Assembly: GCF_014202115.1 (NCBI RefSeq)
Contig: NZ_JACHFW010000001.1
Location: 372,001-436,000, forward strand
DNA length: 64,000 nucleotides
Origin: Catenibacillus scindens
Lineage (GTDB): Bacteria > Bacillota > Clostridia > Lachnospirales > Lachnospiraceae
Reading direction: 5' to 3'
The notes beneath the pieces are model-generated. The model made no database searches, was not told the DNA's origin, and worked only from the letters and a program-made list of their open reading frames with translations. Positions 25,201-34,782 of this stretch are shown here, piece by piece. The first letter of the stretch is position 1, and every line of letters starts with the position of its first letter. The translations under genes and the position numbers were made by a program.

Positions 25201-26703
25201 ATGAACGAAAAGTTTTCTCAGCTTAAATCCCAACTTGACCGGGCCTATGCCCTTGAGGCCGCCTGCACGCTGTTTAACTGGGATCAGTACAATGCCCCGA
25301 AGGGATCCATTGAAAATACAGCCAAAATTATCGGTACCCTGTCCGGCGAACATTACCGGGCTCTGATCAACGACGATGTCCGCCGTCTCCTTGAAGAGTT
25401 ATCCACAGATGAAGGACTAAAAGATCTTTCTTTCCACGAAAGATCTATACTGAAACTTTTAAATAAACAATTCCACAAACTTTCCCTGATACCTCCAAAA
25501 GAGTACGAGGTCTTCAGCGCCCTCATCGCCAGAGCCTATCCCGTCTGGGAGACAGCGAAAAACAATAACGACTACGCTGCTTTCGCCCCGGTCCTTGACG
25601 AGATCATCGCCTACGCCAAAAAATTTGCCGGTTACAGCCAAAAACCGGGGCAGACTTTATATGATGCCGCCCTGGACGACTATGAGGAGGGCTTCACCAC
25701 CCAAATCCTGGATCACTTTTTTGAACGCCTTTCCACGTCCCTGGGCCCCCTGGTCAAAGCGATCAGCCAGAAACAGGATCTCATTGATACGTCTTTCCTC
25801 CACAAAACCTACCCGGCTGCCACACAGAAAGATTTCTGTCATTTTATCGCCCAGTACATCGGTTTTGACTTTAACCGGGGGATGATTTCTGAGAGCGAAC
25901 ACCCATTCACCACTCAGATCCACAATCACGACGTGCGCTTTACGAATCACTATTACGAAAATTCCCTGGATTCCGCCATTTTTTCCGCCATCCACGAAGG
26001 CGGACACGGACTCTATGAGCAAGGGATCGACGACGACATCACTATGACCATCGCCGGGAGCGGCACATCTATGGGAATGCACGAATCCCAGTCCAGATTT
26101 TACGAAAACAATCTTGGACGTAGCCGCGAATTTTGGACGCCCATCTATGACAAACTTGTGGACACTTACCCCTCCCAGCTTAAAAATGTGTCACTGGAAG
26201 ATTTTTACAGAGCCATTAACGCTTCCCGGCCAAGCCTGATCCGCACTGAGGCGGACGAGCTGACCTACCCCTTCCACATTATGATCCGCTATGAAATTGA
26301 AAAGGCCATCTTTGAGGGTACTGTCACCGTCAAGCAGCTCCCGGATCTGTGGAGAGAAAAATACAAAGAATATCTCGGTGTTGTCCCGGACAATGACACT
26401 GAGGGCATCCTCCAGGATATGCACTGGTCCGGCGGCAGCTTCGGATACTTTCCCTCCTATGCCATCGGAAGCGCCATCGCGGCCCAGATTTACCACCATC
26501 TGGCCACAGTTATGCCATTAAAAACCTATCTCACAGAAGGCCGCCTCGCCCCCATCCGTGAGTATTTAAAAGAACACATCCACCGTTTTGGGAAATGCAA
26601 AAACACTCAGGAAATATTAAAGGATATGACCGGCGAACCATTTAACCCGGATTACTATATTCAGTATCTGACGCAAAAATATACAGAACTGTACAACCTT
26701 TAA
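25201..26703 (+). CDS. Metallocarboxypeptidase, M32 family
   Basis: 500 residues, standard length for thermostable carboxypeptidase 1-type enzymes. Removes C-terminal residues from peptides in the cytoplasm. Zinc motif HEGGH (near residue 263) followed by GMHESQSRF (third ligand Glu) is diagnostic for M32. AGGAGG lies 5 bases before the ATG. Monocistronic, with its own promoter and a shared terminator. Confidence 0.95.
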   Translation: MNEKFSQLKSQLDRAYALEAACTLFNWDQYNAPKGSIENTAKIIGTLSGEHYRALINDDVRRLLEELSTDEGLKDLSFHERSILKLLNKQFHKLSLIPPKEYEVFSALIARAYPVWETAKNNNDYAAFAPVLDEIIAYAKKFAGYSQKPGQTLYDAALDDYEEGFTTQILDHFFERLSTSLGPLVKAISQKQDLIDTSFLHKTYPAATQKDFCHFIAQYIGFDFNRGMISESEHPFTTQIHNHDVRFTNHYYENSLDSAIFSAIHEGGHGLYEQGIDDDITMTIAGSGTSMGMHESQSRFYENNLGRSREFWTPIYDKLVDTYPSQLKNVSLEDFYRAINASRPSLIRTEADELTYPFHIMIRYEIEKAIFEGTVTVKQLPDLWREKYKEYLGVVPDNDTEGILQDMHWSGGSFGYFPSYAIGSAIAAQIYHHLATVMPLKTYLTEGRLAPIREYLKEHIHRFGKCKNTQEILKDMTGEPFNPDYYIQYLTQKYTELYNL

Positions 26704-26763
26704 CGCGCCCGCGGGGGATGGCAGCACGGCGAAGGCCGGTCATCTTTCTCAGATTTCCTCAAA

Positions 26764-26794
26764 AAAAACTCCCGGCAGCCCGCCGGGAGTTTTT
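26764..26794. terminator. Bidirectional terminator between the M32 gene and purA
   Basis: AAAAACTCCCGGC, 5-base loop, GCCGGGAGTTTTT: closes both convergent genes. Confidence 0.92.
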
Positions 26795-26801
26795 AAAACT
26801 T

Positions 26802-28097
26802 TTATTTCTGAAGTTCAGATTTTCTGCGGATGATCTCATGGCGCTCCGGTCCATTGGAAACCATGGTGATAGGCACGCCGATCTCCTTCTCAATAAATTC
26901 AATATATTTCCGGCAGTTTTCCGGAAGTTTATCATATTCTTTAATGCCGCGGATTTCTTCCTTCCAGCCCGGCAGATATTCATAAACAGGTTTCGCTTTC
27001 TTTAACAGGTGGGTTGTCGGGAAATCCTTTGTCACCTGACCGTCAATCTCATAGCCGACACACACTGGCAGTGTATCCAGATAACCTAAAACATCGAGAA
27101 CAGTAAGAGCCACTTCCGTAGCGCCCTGCATGCGGCAGCCGTACCGTGTAGCTACAGCATCAAACCATCCCATACGTCTGGGACGTCCTGTTGTGGCGCC
27201 AAATTCACCGCCGTCACCGCCTCTGCGGCGAAGCTCATCTGCCTCATCACCGAAGATCTCTGACACAAACTCTCCTGCGCCTACAGCGCTGGAATAAGCC
27301 TTGACAACAGTCACCACATCTTTAATCTCATAGCATGGAATCCCCGCACCGATGGCGCCGTAGGAAGCCAGTGTGGATGAAGACGTTACCATTGGGTAAA
27401 TACCGAAATCAGGATCTTTCAGAGATCCGAGCTGCCCCTCAAGGAGAATCTTCTTTCCATCCTTAATTGCATCATGAAGGAATTTAGATGTATCGCACAC
27501 ATAAGGGCGCACCATCTCTCTGTACTCCAGCAGGGTCTTAAAGATCTCATCCGGATCTAAAGGCTCTTTGTGATATAAATGCTCAATGAGAACATTCTTC
27601 ATCTCGATTACGCTGTTGACTTTATCTCTCAGATCAGATTCCTCGCCGAACAATTCGCTGACCTGGAATCCAATCTTTGCGTACTTATCTGAATAAAAAG
27701 GCGCAATGCCGGATTTTGTGGAGCCGAAAGATTTACCGCCCAGTCTCTCCTCCTCATACTGGTCAAATAAAATATGATAAGGCATAAGGATCTGCGCCCG
27801 GTCAGACACCAGTATCCTTGGCTTTGGAACGCCTCTGGACACAAGATCATTTACCTCTTTAAATAAATAAGGGATATTCAGCGCTACTCCATTTCCAATA
27901 ACGCTTGTTGTGTGGCTATAGAAAACACCGGATGGCAGAAGGTGAAGGGCAAATTTACCATAATCGTTGATAATCGTATGACCCGCATTGCTTCCGCCCT
28001 GGAATCTTACAATAATATCGGACTCTTCGGCCAGCATATCTGTAATCTTACCTTTTCCTTCATCTCCCCAGTTTGCGCCAACGATCGCTTTTACCAT
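26802..28097 (-). CDS. purA: Adenylosuccinate synthase
   Basis: 431 residues. First committed step from IMP to AMP, GTP dependent. N-terminal P-loop-like GANWGDEGKGK and the GGSNAGHTI block are intact, as are the ATTGRPRR and PVCVGYEIDG regions. AAGGAG lies 8 bases before the ATG. The leader has a promoter but no purine riboswitch that I can recognise. Confidence 0.97.
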   Translation of the reverse strand: MVKAIVGANWGDEGKGKITDMLAEESDIIVRFQGGSNAGHTIINDYGKFALHLLPSGVFYSHTTSVIGNGVALNIPYLFKEVNDLVSRGVPKPRILVSDRAQILMPYHILFDQYEEERLGGKSFGSTKSGIAPFYSDKYAKIGFQVSELFGEESDLRDKVNSVIEMKNVLIEHLYHKEPLDPDEIFKTLLEYREMVRPYVCDTSKFLHDAIKDGKKILLEGQLGSLKDPDFGIYPMVTSSSTLASYGAIGAGIPCYEIKDVVTVVKAYSSAVGAGEFVSEIFGDEADELRRRGGDGGEFGATTGRPRRMGWFDAVATRYGCRMQGATEVALTVLDVLGYLDTLPVCVGYEIDGQVTKDFPTTHLLKKAKPVYEYLPGWKEEIRGIKEYDKLPENCRKYIEFIEKEIGVPITMVSNGPERHEIIRRKSELQK

Positions 28098-28187
28098 AAA
28101 CTCAGCTCCTTAAATGTTTTGTAAACGTACCTGATCTGTGAACAGTCTGCCAAAAATCAACAGGCGGACATTGTCACATACAGTCCT

Positions 28188-28216
28188 ATTTTATTCCAAA
28201 ACACAGGAAATGTAAA
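28188..28216 (-). promoter_or_regulatory. purA promoter
   Basis: Minus strand TTTACA (28211-28216), 17-base spacer, TAAAAT (28188-28193), about 90 bases ahead of the start codon. Confidence 0.65.
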
Positions 28217-28243
28217 CCATAAAATACACTTTTTTCGCATCTG

Positions 28244-28509
28244 TTTGCTCATGTTCTGGCGCTCCGTTCATGTGGGGGACGGCGGGATGAGCCTTATGCA
28301 AGCATAAATCATCCCGCCCATTCCCGATAGCTGAGCTGTTACGTAACAGCTCAGCCCGCGCCATTCGCAAAGCCGCGCTTACGCGCTGCCCCGCGGCGGC
28401 CGCCGCTCCTTTGCTCATGTTCTGGCGCTCCGTTCATGTGGGGGACGGCGGGATGAGTCTTATGCAAGCATAAATCATCCCGCCGTTCCCCACATGGCTG
28501 AGCTGTTAC
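28244..28509. repeat. Tandem pair of a roughly 100-bp palindromic repeat
   Basis: The gap between the HAD-MarR gene and purA is nearly filled by two copies, 28244-28342 and 28410-28509. Their first 75 bases differ at one position. Each holds a hairpin GGCGGGATGA..TTATGC / GCATAA..TCATCCCGCC and ends in GCTGAGCTGTTAC. Between them, 28330-28355 is a 26-bp perfect palindrome (GCTGAGCTGTTAC and its complement). A GC-rich stretch, CGCGGCGGCCGCCGC, lies at about 28391. No ORF. Confidence 0.85.
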
Positions 28510-29597
28510 AAATCCATATTTTCTTCCAGGTTTTTGGCAATCCGCTCATAAAACATGCGGAGCTGCTCGATCTCCCCCGGAGAAAATCCGTTAAACATAC
28601 GCACATCCACCTGGCTGAAGGCTTTCCATGTCTGTCCGAGAAGGGCTCTTCCCTCGGCCGTTGTATTTAAAACATTCATCCGGTTGTCTTTTTCATCCAT
28701 ATGTCTGCGGATATACCCCATTTTCTCCAGTTTTTTCGCGGTAACGGCAATGGACGGAGCGGAAATCTGAAGCTGCGTGGCCAGTTCTCTCTGGGATACC
28801 CCCTCATGATGGAAAATGTAGCCCAGCATTTTCATCTGGCTTTTGTATATCCCTCTGCTGGACGTCACATTGTCCAGGGCAATCCCGTGGATGCGCCATA
28901 CATGGCGAAATAGGCGCATCAGCGGCTCCAGCTCTTTTTGGGGATCTGCCAGAAGCATATGCTCCAGCTCATCCACAGAATCTGCGATAGCTGCTGCCTT
29001 GGCTTTGGATAGTTCCTCCCGTCCACCATAGCCGAAACTCACTCCAATGCAGGAAAGCCCCACTTCCCTGGCACCCTCCACATCATGGAAACGGTCACCT
29101 ACCATGATCGCCGTATCTTTGTCCTCAACATGAAGCGCCTCCAGCGCAGCCTGAACCACTTCGCTTTTTTTCGTTCTCCGTCCATCCAGGAAGCTGCCGG
29201 TAATCTGATCAAAATATTTCTCTATATTAAAATGATCTACAATACGCTTTACAAAAACCTCCGGTTTTGACGAAGCGATGGCCAAAACACAGCCAGCCTC
29301 TTTTAAATGAGCGAGCATCCCGTCAATGCCGGGATAAAGGCTGTTTTCAAAAATACCTTTTTCCGAAAACCTCTCCCTGTATTTTTCCACCGCCTTCTTT
29401 GCCTTATCACTGTCGAAGCCGTAAAATTCCATAAACGACTCTTTCAGCGGAGGCCCGATAAACTTTTTTAACTTTTCCAAAGGTTCATCCTTAATGTCAA
29501 AAGCGTTAAGGGCATATTGAACGCTCTTGGTAATCCCCTCAAAGGGATCCGTCAGCGTACCGTCCAGATCAAATAAAATATATTTATACCGGCTCAT
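28506..29597 (-). CDS. HAD phosphatase fused to a MarR-type transcriptional regulator
   Basis: 363 residues in one uninterrupted frame. Residues 1-217 are a phosphoglycolate-phosphatase-like HAD hydrolase with all motifs: DLDGT (Asp10, Asp12), SSK (109-111) and GDRFHD (Asp168, Asp172). Residues 222-360 are a MarR winged helix with the recognition helix around 277-293 and the basic wing DEKDNR (301-306). The fusion suggests an enzyme domain acting as metabolite sensor for DNA binding, or a moonlighting pair; which is not decidable here. The last bases touch the repeat at 28410-28509. I do not know a characterised example. Confidence 0.9.
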   Translation of the reverse strand: MSRYKYILFDLDGTLTDPFEGITKSVQYALNAFDIKDEPLEKLKKFIGPPLKESFMEFYGFDSDKAKKAVEKYRERFSEKGIFENSLYPGIDGMLAHLKEAGCVLAIASSKPEVFVKRIVDHFNIEKYFDQITGSFLDGRRTKKSEVVQAALEALHVEDKDTAIMVGDRFHDVEGAREVGLSCIGVSFGYGGREELSKAKAAAIADSVDELEHMLLADPQKELEPLMRLFRHVWRIHGIALDNVTSSRGIYKSQMKMLGYIFHHEGVSQRELATQLQISAPSIAVTAKKLEKMGYIRRHMDEKDNRMNVLNTTAEGRALLGQTWKAFSQVDVRMFNGFSPGEIEQLRMFYERIAKNLEENMDL

Positions 29598-29627
29598 ATC
29601 ATACCTCCTGTCCTGTCAAACTGCCGT

Positions 29628-30335
29628 CTATTTTCCGTCATTGTAGAGAAATGCCGCCACGTCACAGCGGTATTTTTGGCAGGGCATATCTCTATCCGGC
29701 GCCTGTGCAGTCAGCTCACCTGCCGCCAGCGCCTGTGCCCCCCTGATCAATCCAGGGATAATATCCGGCGTCAGGGGACAATCGCTGTGAGATGGCCAGA
29801 TCACATCGAAATCATCTTTCATCCGATCCAATTTCTCCAATGTCACCATAAGGGCAGGCAGGTTGCGGCCCTGGCCGAACATATAGATCTCCCCGTTTTG
29901 TATAGTATCCCCGCTGACCAGCATCCGTTTTTCCCGCTCAAGGAGCATAATACTTCCCGGCGTATGTCCGGGCGTTAAGAGCACCTCAAATTTCCAGTAA
30001 TCAAGGTCGATAACATCCCCCTCCCAAAGAGGCATAAGTTTTGGTTCTCTCTCCCCGGCCTTTCTGCCATGCCAGACATAATAATCCATCTCTGAGGGAT
30101 GCATATAGAGGGTATCAAAATCATTATTGCAGGCCGTATGATCTCCGTCGGTATGGGTATTGACAACAAACACCGGCAGCGGTGTAAGGCCGGACACGAT
30201 CTCTTTCAGGGGCAGGGTCCCAAAACCTGTGTCCACAAGCATAGCCCGCTCTTTTCCCTCAAACAGAAACATGCGAACGCCGCTCTCCTCTATCCGCCAA
30301 AAATGTTCGGCCACCTTTATTACTGTTTCTGGCAT
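29628..30335 (-). CDS. MBL-fold metallo-hydrolase
   Basis: 235 residues, glyoxalase II/beta-lactamase fold. The HxHxDH metal site appears as VNTHTDGDHTACN (near 58-68), where the second position is Asp-like but the pattern THTDGDH is common in this family, with later TPGHTPGS and SGDT ligands. Substrate unknown. GGAGGAG lies 5 bases before the ATG. It sits 31 bases beyond the HAD-MarR gene start and probably precedes it in one transcript. Confidence 0.88.
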   Translation of the reverse strand: MPETVIKVAEHFWRIEESGVRMFLFEGKERAMLVDTGFGTLPLKEIVSGLTPLPVFVVNTHTDGDHTACNNDFDTLYMHPSEMDYYVWHGRKAGEREPKLMPLWEGDVIDLDYWKFEVLLTPGHTPGSIMLLEREKRMLVSGDTIQNGEIYMFGQGRNLPALMVTLEKLDRMKDDFDVIWPSHSDCPLTPDIIPGLIRGAQALAAGELTAQAPDRDMPCQKYRCDVAAFLYNDGK

Positions 30336-30726
30336 AATATCTCCTCCAATCTGGTTTTATAAGCAATAGTGCCGCTCCCCAGCGGCAGCAGATTTTATAA
30401 TCCTACCAAAGATTATATCATGGAGAGACTTTAAAAGAAATATTTTATTCTCAACTTTTACAGCTAAGAATACATCTGGCTACTATTCACGGGCAGCCGA
30501 AAACATCTAACTGGTACTGCTCACCTCATGGACAGTTCCTGACACTACAGCAAAAAGCCCTGACGACAAACTCTGCCGTCAAGGCTTTTGCTGTAAAATC
30601 TTTCCGCAACCCGGCTCATGGACGCGCGAACACATCCCCTTGGCTCATAGCCCGCAGGAATATATCGACCCAAGCCGATATATTCATATATTCCCGCGCC
30701 AAGATCCGTGAGCGGATCTTGAACTC
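30336..30726. other. Gap between etfA and the metallo-hydrolase: terminator and degenerate repeats
   Basis: No credible gene. Contains the etf operon terminator (30551-30590). It also has a dispersed hairpin flank (30478-30505) and a degenerate copy of the long-stem repeat near 30611-30665 (CTTGGCTCATAGCCCGCAGG core), followed by the palindrome CGATATATTC / GAATATATCG region. Confidence 0.6.
30547..30594 (-). terminator. Terminator of the butyrate operon
   Basis: Minus strand: ACAGCAAAAGCCTTGACG, 12-base loop, CGTCAGGGCTTTTTGCTGT, a long near-perfect stem with a T-run, about 130 bases after the etfA stop. Confidence 0.8.
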
Positions 30727-31773
30727 TTACTGAGCGTTTTTATTAGCTTTATACTCTTTGATAGCTTCTGTAAGCTTTGGAACGATCTTATTGAGATCGC
30801 CAACAAGGCCGTAGTCAGCAACTTCAAAAATAGGTGCTGTCTCGTCTTTGTTGATGGCGATGATCACGTCAGATTCTTCCATACCGGCAACATGCTGAAT
30901 GGCTCCGGAGATACCGATGGCAAAGTAAATCTGGGGACGAACAGTCTTACCTGTCTGGCCAACCTGAAGGTCTTTTGGCATCCAGCCATTATCAACAACG
31001 GCACGGGAGCAGCTCACTTCGCCGCCGATGGCTTTGGCAAGATCTTCAAGGATCTTGAAGTTTTCCGGGCTGCCAACACCGCGGCCGCCGGATACAAGAA
31101 TCTTAGCGTCCATAATATCCACAGTGTCTGTCACGGATTTAACAACATCAAGGATTTCCACATAATTTTTATTTGGCGTAAAGCCAGGGTTAAACTCAAC
31201 AATCTCGGCTTTCGCGCCTTTAACCGGAGTGATACGCTGCATAACGCCAGGACGTACAGTAGCCATCTGAGGACGGTTGTCCGGGCAGGCGATGGTAGCG
31301 ATGGTGTTGCCGCCGAAAGCAGGACGTGTCATGAGAAGCTGGTTGTGTTTCTGATTTGGCCCCGGATTTAATGGGAAATCACCGATCTCAAGTTTTGTAC
31401 AGTCTGCTGTCAGACCTGTAGCCACACGGGCAGACACTCTCGGACCTAAGTCACGGCCGATAGCTGTAGCGCCCACCAGCATGATCTCAGGCTTGAACTC
31501 ATTGATCACAGAAGCAAGGGCATGTGTATAAGGCTCTGTTCTGTATACTTTTAATTCAGGATCGTCAACAACGATGACTCTGTCAGCGCCATATTCAGCC
31601 AGTGCGTCGCAGAGATTTTTAACATCAGAACCGATCAGAACGGCTGTAACATTTGTGTTTAAATCAGCAGCAAGATCTTTAGCTTTGCCAAGTAATTCAA
31701 ATGAAATTCCGGATAATTCATTATCTACCTGCTGAGCGTAGATAAATACACCTTTATATTCTTCTAAATTCAT
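30727..31773 (-). CDS. etfA: Electron transfer flavoprotein alpha subunit
   Basis: 348 residues. Partner of EtfB and butyryl-CoA dehydrogenase; the clostridial complex bifurcates electrons from NADH to crotonyl-CoA and ferredoxin. C-terminal FAD domain has GRGVGSPENF, the VDNGW.P...VGQTGK block and the GISGAIQH stretch. The ATG at 31773 is preferred because GTGGTGA lies 5 bases before it, matching the 16S tail; in-frame GTGs at 31782 and 31785 are weaker alternatives. Last gene of crt-hbd-bcd-etfB-etfA. Confidence 0.95.
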   Translation of the reverse strand: MNLEEYKGVFIYAQQVDNELSGISFELLGKAKDLAADLNTNVTAVLIGSDVKNLCDALAEYGADRVIVVDDPELKVYRTEPYTHALASVINEFKPEIMLVGATAIGRDLGPRVSARVATGLTADCTKLEIGDFPLNPGPNQKHNQLLMTRPAFGGNTIATIACPDNRPQMATVRPGVMQRITPVKGAKAEIVEFNPGFTPNKNYVEILDVVKSVTDTVDIMDAKILVSGGRGVGSPENFKILEDLAKAIGGEVSCSRAVVDNGWMPKDLQVGQTGKTVRPQIYFAIGISGAIQHVAGMEESDVIIAINKDETAPIFEVADYGLVGDLNKIVPKLTEAIKEYKANKNAQ

Positions 31774-31797
31774 CGTATTCACCACTTTTCCTTTTCA

Positions 31798-32580
31798 TCA
31801 AATGAGATGTTTCTCGTCTAATTTGCCCATAAGATAAGCCACAGCTTCATCCGGGTCAAGATTTACAGTTTCACCAGCGCCTTTGCGGACTTTATCGGAA
31901 GCCTTGGCGATCTTTGTAGGAGAACCTTTAAGACCAATATTAGCGTCATCAAGGTCTGTCAGATCCGCGCGGGTCCATACAGTCACTTCTTTCTCAAAAG
32001 CGTCGAAAATTCCGCCTGGTGTCATATAACGGGGCTCATTTAATTCGGAAAGGGCTGTGATCAGGCAAGGCATTTTAGCCTTTACAACATGATATCTGTC
32101 CTCATACTGACGCTGTACGATCACAGAATCTCCCTCAATCTTAATGTCCTGAGCGTAGGAGATGACAGGGATGTCCAGATGCTCGGAGATCTGAGGACCA
32201 ACCTGGGCTGTGTCACCGTCGATGGCCTGACGTCCTGTGATGATCAGATCATAGTCCAGTTTCTTAATAGCAGCGGCAACTGTGCTGGATGTAGCCCATG
32301 TATCAGCGCCTGCAAGAAGGCGGTCTGTCACAAGGATGGCGTGATCCGCGCCCATAGCCAGAGCTTCGCGGAGCATCTCATCAGCTTTTGGAAGACCCAT
32401 GGTCAGTACAGTAACATCAGCGCCATACTGCTCTTTAATGCGAAGAGCGGCCTCAAGTCCGGCTTTATCATCCGGGTTCATAATAGTGAGCATTGCTGCT
32501 CTGTTAAGTGTACCATCGGGATTAAACTGTACCCCGCCTTTTGTATCTGGTACCTGTTTTAAACAAACAATTATCTTCAC
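31798..32580 (-). CDS. etfB: Electron transfer flavoprotein beta subunit
   Basis: 260 residues. Begins MKIIVCLKQVPDT, the EtfB hallmark, and carries the AMGADHAILVTD and GRQAIDGDTAQVGP blocks. The start codon is GTG at 32580, with AGGAGG 8 bases upstream. Binds the bifurcating FAD site together with EtfA. Lies 12 bases after bcd. Confidence 0.96.
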   Translation of the reverse strand: MKIIVCLKQVPDTKGGVQFNPDGTLNRAAMLTIMNPDDKAGLEAALRIKEQYGADVTVLTMGLPKADEMLREALAMGADHAILVTDRLLAGADTWATSSTVAAAIKKLDYDLIITGRQAIDGDTAQVGPQISEHLDIPVISYAQDIKIEGDSVIVQRQYEDRYHVVKAKMPCLITALSELNEPRYMTPGGIFDAFEKEVTVWTRADLTDLDDANIGLKGSPTKIAKASDKVRKGAGETVNLDPDEAVAYLMGKLDEKHLI

Positions 32581-32592
32581 GATCCGTACCTC

Positions 32593-33744
32593 CTATTTCA
32601 ATAAGCTTCCAGAAATAACCATACGCTGAACCTCGGATGTTCCCTCGTAGATTTCTGTAATCTTTGCATCTCTCATCATACGTTCTACATCATACTCTCT
32701 GATGTAACCATAACCGCCGTGGAGCTGAACAGCCTTTGTTGTCACTTCCATAGCAACCTCAGCAGCATACAGTTTAGCCATAGCGGCTTCAACACTGTAG
32801 GACTTCTGAGTAGCTTTAGCCATAGCGGCTCTGTATACAAGGTTTTTAGCAGCTTCAACCTTTGTAGCCATGTCCGCCAGCTGGAACTGTGTATTCTGGA
32901 ACTGAGCAATAGTGCGGCCAAACTGTTTTCTCTCTTTCACATAGGAAACAGTCGCTTCAAGAGCGCCCTCCGCAAGGCCGAGAGCCTGAGCGGCAATACC
33001 AATACGGCCGCCATCCAGTGTATGCATGGCAATATTAAAGCCTTTGCCCTTAGGTCCAAGTAAATTATCTTTAGGGATACGGCAATCCTGGAAGATCAGC
33101 TCATATGTAGAGGAGCCGCGGATACCCATCTTCTTCTCTTTTGTTCCAAATGTAAATCCGGGAGTACCCTTCTCAACGATAAAGGAGGAAATTTCTTTCT
33201 GTTTTCTGCCTCTCTTCTCTACTGTACCTGTTACGGCGATGATAATATAAACGTTGGCTTCTTTACCGTTGGTGATGAAGCACTTGGAGCCATTTAATAC
33301 CCACTCGTCGCCATCAAGCACTGCCTTTGTCTGCTGGCCCTGGGCGTCTGTACCGGCTCCGGGCTCTGTAAGTCCGAAAGCGCCCAGCCATTCGCCGGAA
33401 GCAAGTTTCGGAAGGTATTTTTGTTTCTGCTCTTCTGTACCGTATGTAAGAATCGGATCAATGCACAGGGATGTGTGGGCGGATACAATAACACCTGTTG
33501 TACCGCAGACTTTGGAAAGTTCCTCAACACACATTACATAGGTGAGGGGATCACAGCCCTGTCCGCCGTATTCCTTTGGAACAGGGATTCCGAGGAAACC
33601 GTATTTAGCCATTTTATCAACGGTTTCTCTTGGGAAAGTTTCAGTTTCGTCAACTTCCTGAGCCAGAGGCTTCACTTCGTTTTCGGCAAAATCCTTGAAA
33701 AGATTTCTGGCCATCTCATGTTTCTTATCTAATGCGAAATCCAT
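32593..33744 (-). CDS. bcd: Short-chain acyl-CoA dehydrogenase (butyryl-CoA dehydrogenase)
   Basis: 383 residues. Reduces crotonyl-CoA to butyryl-CoA with FAD, working with EtfAB. Family blocks: GAFGLTEPGAGTDA, RGSSTYEL, QLHGGYGYIREYDVERMMRDAKITEIYEGTSE in pieces near the C-terminus, the Glu of YEGT being the catalytic base. GGAGG lies 8 bases before the ATG. Confidence 0.95.
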   Translation of the reverse strand: MDFALDKKHEMARNLFKDFAENEVKPLAQEVDETETFPRETVDKMAKYGFLGIPVPKEYGGQGCDPLTYVMCVEELSKVCGTTGVIVSAHTSLCIDPILTYGTEEQKQKYLPKLASGEWLGAFGLTEPGAGTDAQGQQTKAVLDGDEWVLNGSKCFITNGKEANVYIIIAVTGTVEKRGRKQKEISSFIVEKGTPGFTFGTKEKKMGIRGSSTYELIFQDCRIPKDNLLGPKGKGFNIAMHTLDGGRIGIAAQALGLAEGALEATVSYVKERKQFGRTIAQFQNTQFQLADMATKVEAAKNLVYRAAMAKATQKSYSVEAAMAKLYAAEVAMEVTTKAVQLHGGYGYIREYDVERMMRDAKITEIYEGTSEVQRMVISGSLLK

Positions 33745-33930
33745 TTAATCTTCCTCCATATTAAATATTTAATGATGCTGCCCCAAAACTGGCGGACTAC
33801 CCCGTGTCCACCAACCGTCAGGCACACAGACAGCCATAGGGTATGGCTTTCCCTGTGGCTGTCGTTAAATTGCCTGCGTCTTGTGGCACAGCACTATTTT
33901 CACGGTACGGCCAAGGCCGTCCGGAATATA
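33745..33930. other. Operon-internal gap between hbd and bcd with hairpin
   Basis: 186 bases without a gene. GACAGCCATAGGG (33829-33841) pairs with CCCTGTGGCTGTC (33851-33863), one mismatch. It could set the ratio of downstream to upstream products or be a processing site; a second promoter was not recognised. Confidence 0.5.
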
Positions 33931-34782
33931 TTATTTTGTATAATCGAAAAATCCTACGCCGGTTTTACGGCCAAGTTTCCCGCCGCGAACCATCTGTCTT
34001 AACAGGCGGGCAGCTCTGTATTTGGAATCACATGTTTCTGCGTAGAATACATCCATGATATGTAAGCATGTATCAAGACCAATCAGGTCAGCTAACGCCA
34101 GCGGTCCCATCGGATGGTTGCAGCCCAGTTTCATAGCTTTATCAATATCTTCTGCGGAAGCCAGTCCTTCTTCAAGAACCATGATAGCTTCATTAATCAT
34201 CGGGATCAGGATTCTGTTGACAACAAAGCCCGGTCCTTCTTTAACTTCAATAGGATCTTTTCCGATCTCAGCGGAAAGATCGTAAACAGTCTTGAAAGTC
34301 TCATCAGATGTGTGAAGTCCGCGGATAACCTCAACCAGCTTCATCACTGTAGCCGGATTGAAGAAATGCATACCGATAAACTTGTCCGCTCTATTTGTAG
34401 CAGCGGCGATCTGTGTGATAGAGATGGAAGATGTATTTGTAGCGAAAATACACTCTGGTTTGCAGATGCCGTCCAGTTCTTTAAACAGAGTCTTCTTAAT
34501 CTCAACATTTTCAACAATAGCTTCCAGTACCAAATCAGCGTCAGCCGCCGGAGCAAGCTCTGTTGTTGTGGAGATATTAGCCAGAATGGCTGCCTTTGTA
34601 TCTTCATCCATCTTACCCTTGGCTACCTGTTTGTCCAGGCCCTTATTTAACTTGGCCATGGATTTTGCCAGGATCTCATCGGTCATATCTCTGAATGTTA
34701 CTTTCTTTCCGGCTTTTGCCATAACCTGTCCGATATCCAGCCCCATCTGTCCGGCGCCAACAATAAATACTTTGCTAATCAT
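33931..34782 (-). CDS. hbd: 3-hydroxybutyryl-CoA dehydrogenase
   Basis: 283 residues. Reduces acetoacetyl-CoA to 3-hydroxybutyryl-CoA. Rossmann motif VGAGQMG (8-14), catalytic His in HFFNPA (near 138), and GPGFVVNR. AGGAGG lies 6 bases before the ATG. Second gene of the operon, separated from crt by a gap holding one copy of the CTGAACTGTTA motif. Confidence 0.96.
   Translation of the reverse strand: MISKVFIVGAGQMGLDIGQVMAKAGKKVTFRDMTDEILAKSMAKLNKGLDKQVAKGKMDEDTKAAILANISTTTELAPAADADLVLEAIVENVEIKKTLFKELDGICKPECIFATNTSSISITQIAAATNRADKFIGMHFFNPATVMKLVEVIRGLHTSDETFKTVYDLSAEIGKDPIEVKEGPGFVVNRILIPMINEAIMVLEEGLASAEDIDKAMKLGCNHPMGPLALADLIGLDTCLHIMDVFYAETCDSKYRAARLLRQMVRGGKLGRKTGVGFFDYTK

Noticed and set aside
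28244-28509. CRISPR array
   Set aside because: Only two repeats of about 100 bp with one interval; the units are internally palindromic and there are no cas genes.
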